The translations under genes and the position numbers were made by a program. Shown here one piece after another: positions 51,433 to 63,651 of a stretch of 64,000 nt of DNA. The stretch comes from Oxytricha trifallax. Taxonomy: Eukaryota; Ciliophora; Spirotrichea; Sporadotrichida; Oxytrichidae. A model generated the notes under the pieces. It had not been told where the DNA came from and searched no databases. It saw nothing but the letters and a program-made list of their open reading frames with translations. The first letter of the stretch is position 1; each line of letters begins with the position of its first letter. The stretch is from NCBI GenBank assembly GCA_000711775.1, contig ARYC01000206.1, positions 1 through 64,000 of the forward strand. The letters are read 5' to 3'.

Positions 51433-52152
51433 TATTATATTATAGTGACTTAATATGTAAGATGAGAGTCTAATACATAAATATAGAAAATAACTTATCA
51501 AATAAAAAGCTTTTTATTTGATAAGTTGATAAAACTATTAAAATTGATTAAATATGCTGAAATAATAATAGAAACAATAAGGCATTATTGAATATTTACT
51601 TAATAAATAATACAATTAAAATTATTAAGAGTTATTATTAAATAAATAACAAATACAATAAAAAAATTAAATGGGCTAAATAAATACTATTAAAATTGAG
51701 AGAAAAAATAAAGGAAAATAAAATAAAATATAATATAAAATAGAAATATTATTAAAAAACATATTCATCCTATAAAAATGTTATATAATAAGAAGAAAGA
51801 TATAATAAAAAAAAACAATGTAACTATTTTTAAAAATTCTAAGAAAATAAAATGCTCTAAATTAAAACATAAAATTCAATATCTAATTTTCATGGTTGCG
51901 ACAAGTATTTCTATAAAATCTTGTTATATGTATTCTGATAATTTTTAAGACGAGGAGCAATAGTATATACTTTTAGAGAGCAATCTAAGAAGAAATGAAG
52001 GTTTTCTTGAGACCTTTGGCCATGACTAAAGTCCACGTCAAGCACATTTCACTTAGCTGCTAGCCTTTATAACTCTAAGAATACTTATCTGCTGATATTA
52101 AAAAGTGCTAGCCTTGAAAGAATAACTATGATCTGTATCTTTCTTAATTTTG
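51433..52152. other. A-rich intergenic sequence with a palindrome
   Basis: 51,590-51,850 is almost entirely A and T. The 36-bp palindrome at 51,492-51,527 is the only structure seen. Confidence 0.55.
51492..51527. repeat. perfect 36-bp palindrome
   Basis: AACTTATCAAATAAAAAG is followed immediately by its exact complement CTTTTTATTTGATAAGTT, with no loop. A perfect 18-bp arm is unlikely by chance. It may be a fold-back remnant or a cruciform site. Confidence 0.85.
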
Positions 52153-52701
52153 ATGTATTCTCTAAGATTTTTACGAAAGATAAGAAAATAAAGACAGATT
52201 TGGGATTTTGCCATTACCAAAATATAAAAAGTTCATTCTCAAGAATTTTCAGATTCTTCAAAGATAAAAACACATATTTTATCTATCTTAGCTCATAGGT
52301 ATCCTTGTCATGATATTCTTGGAAAATCTTATTCAGTATTATAGATTTTATTATTGTGTAACAAGATTACTTTTAGATAAGTTAATAACAATTCTACTTT
52401 AAAAGTGAAATTTATATTGCAAAAACTTGTCCTCAGCATGTCAAATGTCAAGATATTACATAGATTTAAGAAATTCTCGCAGATGTCTTGCTTTAAAGAA
52501 TTTAATTTAAGAAGATCATGGATTCAGGAAAGATCTACGATTAATAAAGATGATCAAAGTAAAGATATGGTCATAATTAAGATAAAAAAATGTATAAACA
52601 TATTTTCTTGGAAAAGTGAAAGGGGAGTTCTTTAACAAATTTACACCGATATATAATATTTTTTTCTTGAAGTTAGAGATTAAGATGTTGGTTATATTTG
52701 A
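52153..52701 (+). CDS. hypothetical basic protein, 182 aa (TAR = Gln)
   Basis: ATG to TGA, no internal TGA, and three Trp all encoded by TGG. It starts MYSLRFLRKIRKQRQIWDFA and stays rich in Lys/Arg/Ser. The C-terminal half has EFNLRRSWIQERSTINKDDQ and ends FLEVRDQDVGYI. An in-frame TGA lies 27 bp upstream of the ATG, which supports this start. There is no recognised domain, signal peptide or membrane segment. This is one of the cleaner intact ORFs in the window. Confidence 0.5.
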
Positions 52702-55700
52702 ATTGTCAGAGCACATTTAATTATTGATTTATGAATTTGCATAAAATTCTAAAATTATATTAAAATTTTAATTAAACTTGGTTTAGTGACACAATCATTT
52801 TGTCAAACACGGCAATTTTGCATATATTGATTAATTTTATAACATTTTCGATAATATTTATTTTATCATTTTTTCAATCTTAAATCGTAGTTACAAGTAT
52901 TTCCACTCATTTATAGAAAAATGTATTCTGATAATTTATACGACTTTGAACAATATTGGATACCTTTGCAAGATCTTAAATTATAAATGAATATCATATG
53001 AGGTTATATGACTGTATTTAAAGTATATTTCAAGCATTATTATTATCTTTACGAATCTTTTAACTCTCGAAAAATATAATTTTATTTTATTTTTATTTTG
53101 CAATAATAACATTATATCAGCATTTTCAATTATAAAATATTATCATTTTAAAACTCTTAAAGTTTTATAAATTTCTTATTTTGATATTTAGTCTACTAAT
53201 TCTTTCTTGATATAGTTATTTGAATATTTTTAATTTGATTGATTTACTTTTTGCTTTTTATATAAAAAATAATCTCTCATTAATTTAATCTAAATTATAG
53301 AATTCTCACATATACTTTTTGTAGTTATTTATTTTCGACTTTCTCATTTAAGTTTGTTTTCTAACACTATTTTTCTTAGATCATTGCTATCTTTGTCTAT
53401 CCTCAGATTTAAGTCAAATTCGTTGCTAAGTTCTGCATGATGCATATTAACTACAGCCATTATAAATGTACGTATTATAGTGCAAAATGAGAATATTTTC
53501 AATTCATTGCATATAAAATAATCATCATTGCAGTGAAGATTCTGAATAATCTATATCGTTTTAATAGGATCTATTTTTCATCAGTTTTTATATTTAGCTA
53601 CTCTCTGATATTACTCTTAAGAGCATGATGTAAATTAACTCTTTATAATTCAGCTTCTTAAAATCCAAGCATTGCAACTTGAAATCAATTCTTCAACTCT
53701 TATAATTAACTCTTTATAAATCTCACAGTGATTAGTGAATTTACTGGTATAAAAATGTCCAATGAATATAAAATGACTATATTTAACTGCTATATCTTAG
53801 GAAGTTTAATATTTCTTTTATATGAATTTGATTACGACCTCATTGATGGCATGACCTGAGATATTTGGATTATTTCATTGATAATCCTAAATAAAAAGGT
53901 TAGATTATTAAAAAGAATACTTTAAAGTTTCCTAATGAATGCTTGAGCTTGTAAACTCATGAATTTTATATTAAAATTTATTTAAAAATTCAAAAAATAT
54001 ATATTGATTGGTAAACTATTGTGTTCTTTGTAATTTAAGGTAGATTATAGAATAAAACTAATACTTAGGCTATTTACATTCATTCCTAACCTATTACGTC
54101 AAATTGTCACCAGTTACTATTATAGTTAAAATTTGGTTAGTATTGCTACGCTTGGTTATGAAACTTCACAAGGAACTTACAGTCATTAAATTTTTCTATT
54201 AATTATATCTATTTGGTATCGAACAAGGAGTTTCATTTCTTGTGAGGGTATTAGTTGTTGCATTACCATAACCTTGCTTGAAATTTATACCAAATTTTAG
54301 CTATATAGACACTTATGATGAATTGACGTAATGGGTGAGGAATGAAAGGGCGGATGATGAATGGACGTCCTGCTTGAGAATTGAATGTGGTGGGTGAGGA
54401 AAGGACGTTAATACTCATTTTTAGTTTAAATTATTCTTGATAATTGCTTTTTTAAATCTAATGGCTGATTGATATTCCAATAATGAAAAGTAAAAGATTT
54501 AAATATTATTTCAATATATTTCGAACTAAACATCTAAAACATATATACAGCCTTAAGAAAATTGTTTAAATGTATAATCTTTGCTGCAATTTGTTTTGAA
54601 GTTTTATAAATCATTTTTCTTGCTATCTTTTTTTAAAAAAATAATTTAGGTGACGGTATCTATACCTCTATTTTTTGATCGAATTTTATGTATAACTTGA
54701 TGTGTATCTCAAAACACAAACCAGATATTTCAAATGTTTTTATCATCATTTTATCAACAGTGTCATATGATAGCAATCACTTTTTTTCTCTCAATTCAAG
54801 TAACTTCTAATTGCGTTTCTTGGATTTTGCATTCACATAATTCTACTATTACATTACTCTCATTAAAGTGTGGTATAAGACTTTATAATATCGAGATTGT
54901 CTGAGATTCCATGTTAATATAACAAATGAAATGTCATTTTTGAGACTTTAAGTTTAAGATCCTACAACTCAGCAGGATGCAATTCCCATAAATATTATTT
55001 TAAATTATTAAGATTTATAACAAAGACATTAAAGTAGGGTTACAATATATAATTTAATAAATTAATTATCGAAATAATTTTAATGACATTAACTTCGCAA
55101 GTGAACTCGTAGAGTCTGAAAATGGTTTATCAAAACAAAGCTTTATTTTTGTTGCTTTAATTCTATGGAATTATTCTCATACCATATTAACCCAATAGGG
55201 TATATACTCAAGGATTTAGGTTTTAAAGACTACTTCATAAAACTTGTATCTATAAAGCCATTATGAATTAAAGTTAAAGAACTCGATTGCATCAATAAAA
55301 ACTGTTTTCCTATTATATTTTAAATTTTAAAACATCATTTTAATACTTTGGTTGCATTGAATTCTATTTACTCTGGACATTTGAAGCTGTTGTTATTTTT
55401 ACTTGGTATTTCTCAGTATTGACTTCGTTTATAGACTCTATCAAGAACACAACAAATTCATAATATGAGATTTCATATTATATGTAAGAAATATTGTAAA
55501 AAATACAAACTTATTCTTATTTTATTTTTTTGTAATCTAAATTTTATGCTATATAATTGTTTAAGTTAATAAAATAAGTTGTGATTACCTTTAAGATATA
55601 TTAAATTATAATTGAATTTTTAAAAGGTATTTCTTTACTTTTTTTTGAATGAAGGGTTGACAAGTTTGTATATTGTATTTTATAACTTGGTAGAAATCTG

Positions 55701-55875
55701 CATTATTATTAACTTGAAATCGTTTATAACTTATCATTTATTCTTTAAATTACTTAATGTCTCAACTTTTCTAAGATTACGTACTCATTGTTGTTTCCAG
55801 TAATTTACTGTTTCATTTTCATCTAAGTATGTTCTTAATTGTAGGAGAAAATGTAGTATTTCTAAACATTTTTAA
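52702..55875. other. AT-rich intergenic sequence with a GC-richer patch at 54,320-54,415
   Basis: No gene could be supported over 3.2 kb. The patch at 54,320-54,415 carries GGGTGAGGAA twice (54,333 and 54,392) with GGACGT words between, a small imperfect repeat. Confidence 0.4.
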
Positions 55876-56775
55876 ATGCCCAAAGTATCTTTTTTCGAAT
55901 AATTATGTAATATTATAATATCAAATTATTAACTTAAAAAGTTAATAGGTCCCACCTATACCGAATGTGGAACTCTAAGTCAAATAATGAGATCGATCTC
56001 GATCCGCTTACCAAAATTAAAGTAAGAATAGTAGTAAGTCGACCAAAAAGCCTGCTCCCTCCAGAGTTCTGAACAAGATAGTGAGGATGAGCTTATCTCA
56101 TATTTTAATGACGAGTAATAAGAGAAATTAGCAACCTTTGATAGAATGGGACTTCTGAACATAGACCTCAACGACCAAGAAGCAAATCTCCTATCTTGCG
56201 CGATAAATGAACCAAGTATGTCAGACTACTTTTCAATGAGATTTAAAGAAACAGTTGAGGCAAAAATTACCAGAAGACAGCTAAAAATACAAAGAGCGAA
56301 CAATCCCATAACTTCACAAGAATGCCCTCCAGAAGCACAAGCAACAAGTCAGTTGCCCAACCAGCAAAGACTGGAAAAGAGTCAGGACATCTTTGAAAAA
56401 ACCTTCATTTAAAGGTTTAGTCGTCCTTCAGTATTTAATAGTACTCCTATTTAATAACTGAATAATCAAGACTTATAGTCAGGGTCTTAAGGGTCTAACC
56501 TATTAAAAGATATCTTCAACCTCTAAGCTAACTATGCTAACCTATTCAATAGTACTAACAAGAAGCTTCCTATACTAGACCTTTGGGGGAAACTAATAAT
56601 AGACAAACCATTATAATCTCCAACATTGAAAGACATATTCTAACCAGGTTTCCAACTATCAAAATAACTTAATTCTCATAAAACCTAAAGAGCCGACCAA
56701 CAAAACCCATCTTTCAAAAATCTTTCTTCCAAAATTTCATTATCAAAAAGGAAGAGGGAAAAAAGGAAGGGATGA
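55876..56775 (+). CDS. hypothetical hydrophilic N/Q/S-rich protein, 299 aa (TAR = Gln)
   Basis: ATG to TGA, no internal TGA, in sequence clearly richer in GC than its flanks. The N-terminal part is acidic (QSSEQDSEDELISYFNDEQ). The middle has FSMRFKETVEAKITRRQLK and Pro/Gln-rich low complexity. Then come NLFNSTNKKLPILDLWGKL and a basic end (SLSKRKREKRKG). It reads like a nuclear or regulatory protein. Over its last ~150 bp a second frame is equally protein-like and continues to 57,068. The true protein may therefore change frame there and be longer. No domain is recognised. Confidence 0.6.
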
Positions 56776-57068
56776 CACATCTCCAGTACTAAATAGGAAG
56801 ATAAAAGAATTCTAAGCTTTGCCTAAAACCATTTTTGCTTAAAACACTAATAGTAAAAGCAACTACCCTAATACAGTATAAGAAACACTCCAGTCACAGA
56901 ATGAACACATCAATGACTAACCAAGAGTCTAAATTCAAGCGTCTCCATATTGGATATAAGTATCAGAAAACTTTTCGGTTGACATCAGAAATGTTTAAAA
57001 AGTCGATTGCCTGATCAGATCCACAACAGAACTAAACATTAGAAAGAAGTATGATCAATGCAATTGAT
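56624..57068 (+). CDS. overlapping frame continuing the 299-aa ORF
   Basis: A TGA-free frame of about 145 codons overlaps the end of the preceding ORF and continues in the same style: KGRDDTSPVLNRKIKEFQAL, SKSNYPNTVQETLQSQNEHI, LIRSTTELNIRKKYDQCN. It has no start of its own in a sensible place. A frame change in the overlap (sequence error, decay, small intron or programmed shift) is the simplest reading. Confidence 0.45.
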
Positions 57069-57336
57069 GATTGGTATATAATATTAATAAGAATAAATGA
57101 ATAACGGATCTAGCCAAAATCCAACTGACAATAGTAACCTGAATAACTTAGAGCAAAAGAAAATTATTTGTACAACTAGAAATGTGCAAAGACTTAGAAA
57201 GTTCAAATAATTATAGAGAGCCCTAAACAGTCTGACCATAGTAGATACTAAATATAACTAAGAGGCCCCAATACCTGAAGTCAAACCTAAGAGCTTCAGC
57301 AAGACCAAGTGCATTAAGAAGAGGAAAAGAAAGTGA
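57058..57336 (+). CDS. hypothetical protein, 92 aa, or C-terminal part of the preceding gene
   Basis: ATG to TGA in ciliate code. Asn/Ser-rich start (NNGSSQNPTDNSNLNNLEQK), basic centre (TTRNVQRLRKFKQLQRALN) and a basic end (KCIKKRKRK) typical of a nuclear localisation signal. It overlaps the preceding frame by 11 bp and shares its composition, so all three frames (55,876-57,336) may be one ~485-aa protein with two frame changes. Confidence 0.5.
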
Positions 57337-59279
57337 AGAAAAAGAGACAAAGAGAAAAACACCAGTAAATTTCATAATGGGAACAATAATTAAAAGGGCT
57401 TGACCCTTAACATATTATCATATAAATTAGATCGGGGTTCCCCAGAGACCTCAATGCGATCACATTATTATTATTATTATTATAATATCAATTAATCATA
57501 GAATGATTATTAAATTGGCAACCTTTTCATTTTAAAAAAAAATTTGAGAAGACTTTATTGTTTTTCCTTCTCTATTTCTTCGATTATTTCAACTATTCAA
57601 ATGATTAATATAAATGATTTCCCTCTCTCTATTCTATTTTATTTTTGCCATTTCTTTAAATATCAAATATATCAGTCTATTTTATTTCTTTTTTTATTTG
57701 ATTTTCTAAGATGTGAGTATATGAGGGAGCAAAGTGACAAGTTTATTGAATAAATTTTCTAATTTATGACAAAATAATCAGTGTTAAAAATTAAGTATGA
57801 CAATATTACGTTTACTATCTAATTGTTGTCAAAGATGTACAAAGAAAAACAAAATTTTAAAAACTTCTATAAATTAACTTAGACAAATGCAACTAACAAA
57901 AAATTAAAAGTAGTGCTGTATTTATATGCTCATATAGACCTTCAATAATGATTTCAGTTGGTTAGATTGGTCATCAATTTATCAAATACAGAAATTTAAT
58001 CAGGATAAATTATAAAATCAAAAATATATACTAAATATGACCACATTAATTTAACTATATCTTGATATAAGAAATTAAAAATCATTATTTCACCATAGTT
58101 CTTAGCTTAAAAATTGTAAGAAATATTAAAATATAAATTTATCGAATAATTTAAATTTAGTTTGGAGTGCTTATCTAAATTAAGTTCTGATTTAATCAAA
58201 TGTCAAATAGAAATGCTTTGTTTTATCTGACTAACTTATCTATTATTATAAGTAATAAAAATATTCTAATTTAACTCAGATGGGGGGGATGACCTCAAGT
58301 ATAAATAAGTTGAAGATCTAGTCCTTTAATTCAAGAAAAATCTATACTGTCACAAATCTCACATTTTGCAGTAAATTCATATTCAAAACATGCTACTATA
58401 ATATTCAATAAATTTTTATTTTAAAATTTATTGATAATCAAGTCTCCTTGCAAATATTACTCGAACTAATTTGACATTCACTCCTACAAAAGGTAAATAG
58501 ATCTGCAATTTCTTATAATCTAGTCTTCTATATTTTTGTTCTTCATCAGCAACTTCTAAATATAAAGATATTTTAAATTATAATATGTTTGATTAAATAT
58601 AATCATCGAATATTATTATTGAAGGTCTATTAATTGTCTAAAATTATGCTATAGTTTTTATTATTTTTAATAAATTTGAGAGAATTTAGAAATAAATATT
58701 AAATAATCCAGTATTTTAAATTTTAATAGGAATAGCTGATATAAGTGAGAAAAAAAATATAAATAAATAAGGTTAGTATAATTATATAATTTTATTAATT
58801 TACTCCATTAAAAGTTGCATTTTACTATGTAATTTAATTGATTCAAAACAATTAAAAGTAAGTCCACTTCTAAATCAAATTATAGTCTAAAAAAAGTTCA
58901 TAAAATATATATTTTATTAGTTATAACATATAAATTATAAATTTTAATGAAAGATTTAAGGTTAAAAAGAAAAGTTATTAAATATGAGGAATTATTATGT
59001 GAATGTTATAATTAATATAGCTTTTTTTATCACACTTGTTGTTGGTAAAATAGGGATTATAATAATACAGAATTTAAAATTTATTTTATATCTTAAAGTA
59101 TTAAGATTTATATATCTATATTATATATTTACTAAATTTATTTACACTATATATTATTTTTGTCTCTATTCTTTTAAGGAAGATCTTTTAGTAGTAGAAG
59201 AAGGAAATAACGAAGGTAAATTAAATGCATAGAATATAAATCAGAAACATAATTAGTGAAATCTTAATAGGAGTCTTAT
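57337..59279. other. AT-rich intergenic sequence with an (ATT)n tract
   Basis: An ATT microsatellite lies at about 57,464-57,483. No gene could be supported. Confidence 0.45.
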
Positions 59280-60495
59280 GCAACAACCTACTTTTCGATT
59301 CCCTGCTCATTCCTCTATGTTATTCTATGTTGCTTTACTTTGATGTTTGATCTCAACCTTGCCATATAAATTGTTTGCTGCCCCTGGGCTACATATTTTT
59401 GTTGGTTGCACGCTATCTTTGATGGAGGTATATTTGGTTTTCTCTATTTTTGTAACTCTCCACCTTCCGTTAAATAAGTAACCTCTACACCCAATACCAC
59501 GTTGTCTAGTTCTTTAAGCTGCTCTTTGTCTTGTTAAATTGCATTTCCAGTTCAGAGTTCCATTCATTCCTCTGTACTATCTCTTCTCACCCATCTTCAC
59601 TGTGTTTATTGTTAATTAATTCTGTATTCATCACTTCATCCGCTAACTTCCATAGTAATGAGCTTTTCTTCTTAATGTTCATCTCTGCTTCTATTTCTCA
59701 CACTGAATGTCCTGATTTCACAATCTCTATTTTGATGAATCCCACTTCTAGGTTAAACATCCTCTGCCTGTTAAATTAATCGTTTGAGAAGATTTGAAAG
59801 ACTGGTTCCACTTTTAATTCAAAGGCTAAGAGGTTTGCAATAATAATTGCCATCACTCAGCAATCAATTTCTTCTGTTAATTGGTATTAATTTACTGACT
59901 AACTTTTCAATCTCTTATAATGCTCCTATTGTATCTTTTACTAAGCATTGAGTTGATCCAAGTGCTACTGGAGCACTACTAAGCTCCAGATCTATCGTCT
60001 TGTGTCGTAAATCTCCACTTCTCTTGTGTCTATCTCTATTCTAAGAATCAATAAATTAAACAATTTCTCACGCTGCTTTGATAACTTATTGGATGATTAT
60101 GTTGGATATGTCATCTTAGTTTATCTAGAATCTGCCATTTTCAAACTATCAATTTGTGGCTCCTACATATATCTTACTTTATCTGCTTTCTTTGTCTTCC
60201 ATAACCAGTGTTGGAAGATTCTAGCTTTAAAGCATTTGGTACGTGAACTGCAACTCCTCCACCTGTTTTAGGCTTATTTCAATCATCGCTTCCTTAATAT
60301 AATTTCCTGGGATTAAATTGAAATGTCTCTATTTCCATATATTTCCTTCCAGTGTTTTAGTTGTCTCTCAAGGTATAGTTTTTTTTATTATACGCCTTTC
60401 CATTTAGCTCCCTGTGGGATCTTTTTACCTGAACCTTTTCCACTTATGATATTCTACTTAAGCAGTAACTTATCGTAATTAGTCTGGTAACTTGT
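59280..60495 (-). pseudogene. repeated protein-coding family, copy 2, broken (family not recognised)
   Basis: The minus strand is GC-richer and gives a hydrophilic protein in ciliate code, with several breaks. It shares with copy 1 (27.2-28.9 kb) the motif PVFQIFSNDQFNRQR (59,761-59,805), a preceding hydrophobic patch, an LIPG word near its start and a comparable downstream helical region (SSLLWKLADEVMNTELINNK). The order of shared blocks is the same in both copies, which rules out a chance match. Copy 2 appears more degraded. The pair are inverted relative to each other, 32 kb apart. No catalytic motif is recognised. Confidence 0.6.
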
Positions 60496-60808
60496 GGGAA
60501 AACTTTTTATTAGATTTAAAAATGAATAAAAACAGAAACTTGCATCAATAATTATCAAAAACAATAAATTAATCATTTATAGTAGAATATTATATTTATA
60601 TTTATAAAAGCATCCTCAGTATAAATCTTGAATATTCAAAATTGTAAGGAAATAATTTTGCAATAATTGATAATGTTTCGAAAGTTATGTTAACAAATTC
60701 ACGAATTTAGTTACTGTTTTTTATAATCTATTCATTGATTATTTTAGAGGTATTTAATGAATTAAAATATACAAATAACAACACGATTTTTTCATATTGT
60801 TCTAGCGG

Positions 60809-61222
60809 ATGTTGTATTATAAAATTGACTAAATTTTATTCAATATATTACTCTGTAGATTGAAATTGGTTATTCTTTGTGTTAATTAGTTTATACTGAG
60901 TAATCTTGGGTATTATCAAGCAAATTAATCAAATTAAATATATTTAACTTCCTCAAGTTACCATGATTTAAAATTGTTGAAAAAAGATCATAATGAAATG
61001 CAGGAGTTTAACATTAAATACCTATTATTGCTGAGAGAATATGGATTTATTAGTCGATTTAGTTATATTCAAAATACAACATATAAAAACAGGAAAATTA
61101 GATAAAGGGAATTAATAAAAACAGAAGAAGAGATATTAATCATATTGAAGGTTAAAAATGATGATGATGATAATAATGATGTAATTAAAGATGTAAAGAA
61201 TAAAAATGAATCAAATTAATGA
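60809..61222 (+). CDS. hypothetical protein, 137 aa, acidic/basic C-terminus (TAR = Gln)
   Basis: ATG to TGA, no internal TGA. The N-terminal ~40 residues are hydrophobic (ILFNILLCRLKLVILCVNQF) and may be a membrane anchor. The middle has DLKLLKKDHNEMQEFNIKYL, and the end is strongly charged (EEEILIILKVKNDDDDNN, then VIKDVKNKNESNQ). The charged end supports coding. The next coding stretch on this strand starts 390 bp downstream and could be the same gene. No family is recognised. Confidence 0.48.
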
Positions 61223-61611
61223 CAGAAGATTGGAGTGTGAGCTAAGAATAATGTGATAAGTTAATATAAAAAAGATATGGTCACCTTATTAATTTATTAC
61301 CAATCTGAAAGTTAATAGTTGTTCATATTTATTAACTCTAAGCTACTAATTTATAGGTAAGTCAAATAAAGCTGAGAGATAAGAAGTTATATAATAAATC
61401 AAAATTGATCATCAATTTGAAATATGCATTTTAAACTCAATATTTACACACCTTAACAGCTTTATTAATATGCCTTAACTATATTTCACTTCTTTTATAT
61501 TTAATTATAAAATAATTTCCTATTAAATTACTTATAGTAATACTCAATATCATTTTATCCAAGACATTTCATAAATTTAAGCCTTATATATTGTTAATAA
61601 AAATACTGAGG

Positions 61612-62294
61612 ATAAAAGTCAGGCAGTATTCGATATATCTAAGTCTAGTTATCCACAGTCATTTAATAAAAGATACATTGAATGATTTGAAGAAATCTTT
61701 AAGCCATTATATGCCATATCAAGCAATTGATGTAAAGCTTGAATGACAACTAATCAGTAATAGATTAAAAGACTGTTCCAATGTAAGGATAAGTCTTGAT
61801 AGCTGTCTATTAATTGCCAATTAAATAACATTGAATTATTTGAACTAGATAGCGTTAACTAATTGAAGGAGAATATCATTTTGAAGGGAGGCATGAAGTA
61901 AAATTTATAATGCCAGGTTAAGTTGAAGGTTTACTTGCAGGCAATGATTTATCCTGCATCTTTTTTTAAATTAAATACATAAAATTTATTAATTAAACTT
62001 ATCACTGAATCTCACAGAAATAAGCAATAAATAAACAAACTTAAATATTAAAATGATATATTTTGAACACAATTAGATTATACTGGGGACAAATATTTAA
62101 ATATGGATATGTTGATGCTTGCATGATTTGTAGTCAACAACTGTAACTTAGAGAAGGAAACAAGGCCAAATAGGATTGAGGATTTTAAGGAAACCGAGAT
62201 AATCCTTGATTATGATGATTAAAAAGAGTAACTAAAGGATATGCAATTGAATAATCAATTAATTTAAGTTATTTAAGTTATTGTTACTCATTGA
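61612..62294 (+). CDS. coding region in pieces, product unknown
   Basis: Three blocks on the plus strand read as protein. At 61,612-61,850: DTLNDLKKSLSHYMPYQAID and RLKDCSNVRISLDSCLLIAN. At 61,870-61,960: EGEYHFEGRHEVKFIMPGQV then EGLLAGND. At 62,131-62,294: NLEKETRPNRIEDFKETEII then LDYDDQKEQLKDMQLNNQ, ending at TGA (62,292-62,294). They lie in different frames, separated by short AT-rich stretches that could be introns (a GTAG-type acceptor precedes the last block). The middle block with repeated Gly and aromatic residues looks like a beta-rich domain. The family is not recognised. Confidence 0.45.
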
Positions 62295-62796
62295 CGCATC
62301 TAATATTGTTTTAGATTTAAGATTATTTAGAAACTACAACTATTAATAAATTTCATTTTTGGAAATTCAATTTAATTGTTTTAATTTATAAGTATAATAA
62401 GCATGATATTAGTTGAGCTCTTTTTAAAACTCTCAATATATAAGTATTTAATATTAAAGAGGAAGAACTGCTAAAGATTGAGTGAAAGTTATAAGCAATA
62501 ATTACATATTAATTAAATTTATTACAATATGTATTAATCATAAATGGTGTAAATATGAACTTATTGATTATTAGCTAAAAAGTTAATCTTAGAATAAATA
62601 TAGACATAATACTAATAGCATCATTAAACTTAATTATAAAAGAATAGATAAATTCTCTTTAGAATTGGAAGTGTTGGAATGAAATTAATTAGAAGTAAAA
62701 CAAAGCAGTAAAAAGTATACGGGAAGCTAATTGTAGAAGCAAATACATATTTGGCAATCACTCTCAACAATTACATGAGTTAACTTCTACATGACA
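62295..62796. other. AT-rich gap between convergent coding regions
   Basis: No gene is supported. The plus-strand region to the left and the minus-strand gene to the right point towards each other here, so it would hold both 3' ends. Confidence 0.45.
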
Positions 62797-63527
62797 TCAA
62801 CAAAGCATCATTGGCACTAGATAAACATCAAAATCGTGATCATTTTTAGTAAGATTAATAATACTTGAGACTTATTGGGCAGCTGCTGTGAGGCTTGTGT
62901 TAGCCAATGGCAAGCTGAACTTTGAGCATTCCGTATTGTCAGTACGATATGTAGCAACTTCATTAGAATTAATCTTTTTTTGTAAAGACTAAAAGAGTAA
63001 TAAAGTTTTGCATTCACTGTTTCATTTAATATGAATCAATTTTTACAATCGTGGAATCATAGCGCATTCCCTTTAGTGATAATAAATCATATTAGAATAC
63101 TCTAAAGTACCAGTAAAGATGGGAACTTTATTCATTGAAAGCCAATAAGTACTGTTTAACAGTAAACTGATTCAGGATAGCTCTACCTTTTTGTTTGTAA
63201 AAGCATTCTATCTTTTTAATAGAAATCAATCAGACAAGGTGAATCGTACTTGGCATTTTAAACTACAATAATAGAAAAGAGCAGCAATCTGAATAAATTT
63301 CTATTCTTTACTTGATAAAATGGAGTGTGAACATAGTTTTATATCAGGAATTGTGCTAAAAAAGGCGAGTTCTCCAACACTTGTCTGTTTTGGGAATTAA
63401 ATCTCTCTGCATTTCTAGATGGAGGATCCTTTGTGCTTCTGTGAAGCTCCCATTCTAAGATTCGACCATAACACCGTTAGCAATATTTAAAGTCAAAATC
63501 TCCATTAATGTTAGCCCTTTAAATCAT
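62797..63527 (-). CDS. uncharacterised gene with CxxC motif, frame-slipped
   Basis: ATG at 63,527 opens MIQRANINGDFDFKYCQRCY (a CxxC pair) and continues GRILEWELHRSTKDPPSRNA, SQNRQVLENSPFLAQFLIQN, LFRLLLFSIIVVQNAKYDSP. After a slip at an A-run come AILNQFTVKQYLLAFNEQSS and LLSLKGMRYDSTIVKIDSYQ. After another slip come YRTDNTECSKFSLPLANTSL and NLTKNDHDFDVYLVPMMLC, followed by TGA (62,799-62,797). One in-frame TGA occurs inside. A short hydrophobic stretch (LLLFSIIVV) may be a buried strand. Composition is strongly coding. A conserved hairpin motif sits 125 bp upstream of the start. The family is not recognised. Confidence 0.58.
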
Positions 63528-63651
63528 TAAGATAGACAAAGTTTTTTATTCAAGTTTAATTAATTATAGTAATATATGCTAGCATTTATCAATATAAATT
63601 AATTATATCTATTCATAATAATCTAAAACAAATCATAAATCTTAAATAAAC

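Noticed and set aside
55950-56060. Alternative frame reading SRPKSLLPPEF upstream of 56,146
   Set aside because: It is short and ends at TGA, whereas the overlapping frame is open over the full 299 codons.
57464-57483. ATT microsatellite as a functional site
   Set aside because: Short simple repeats are common in this composition.
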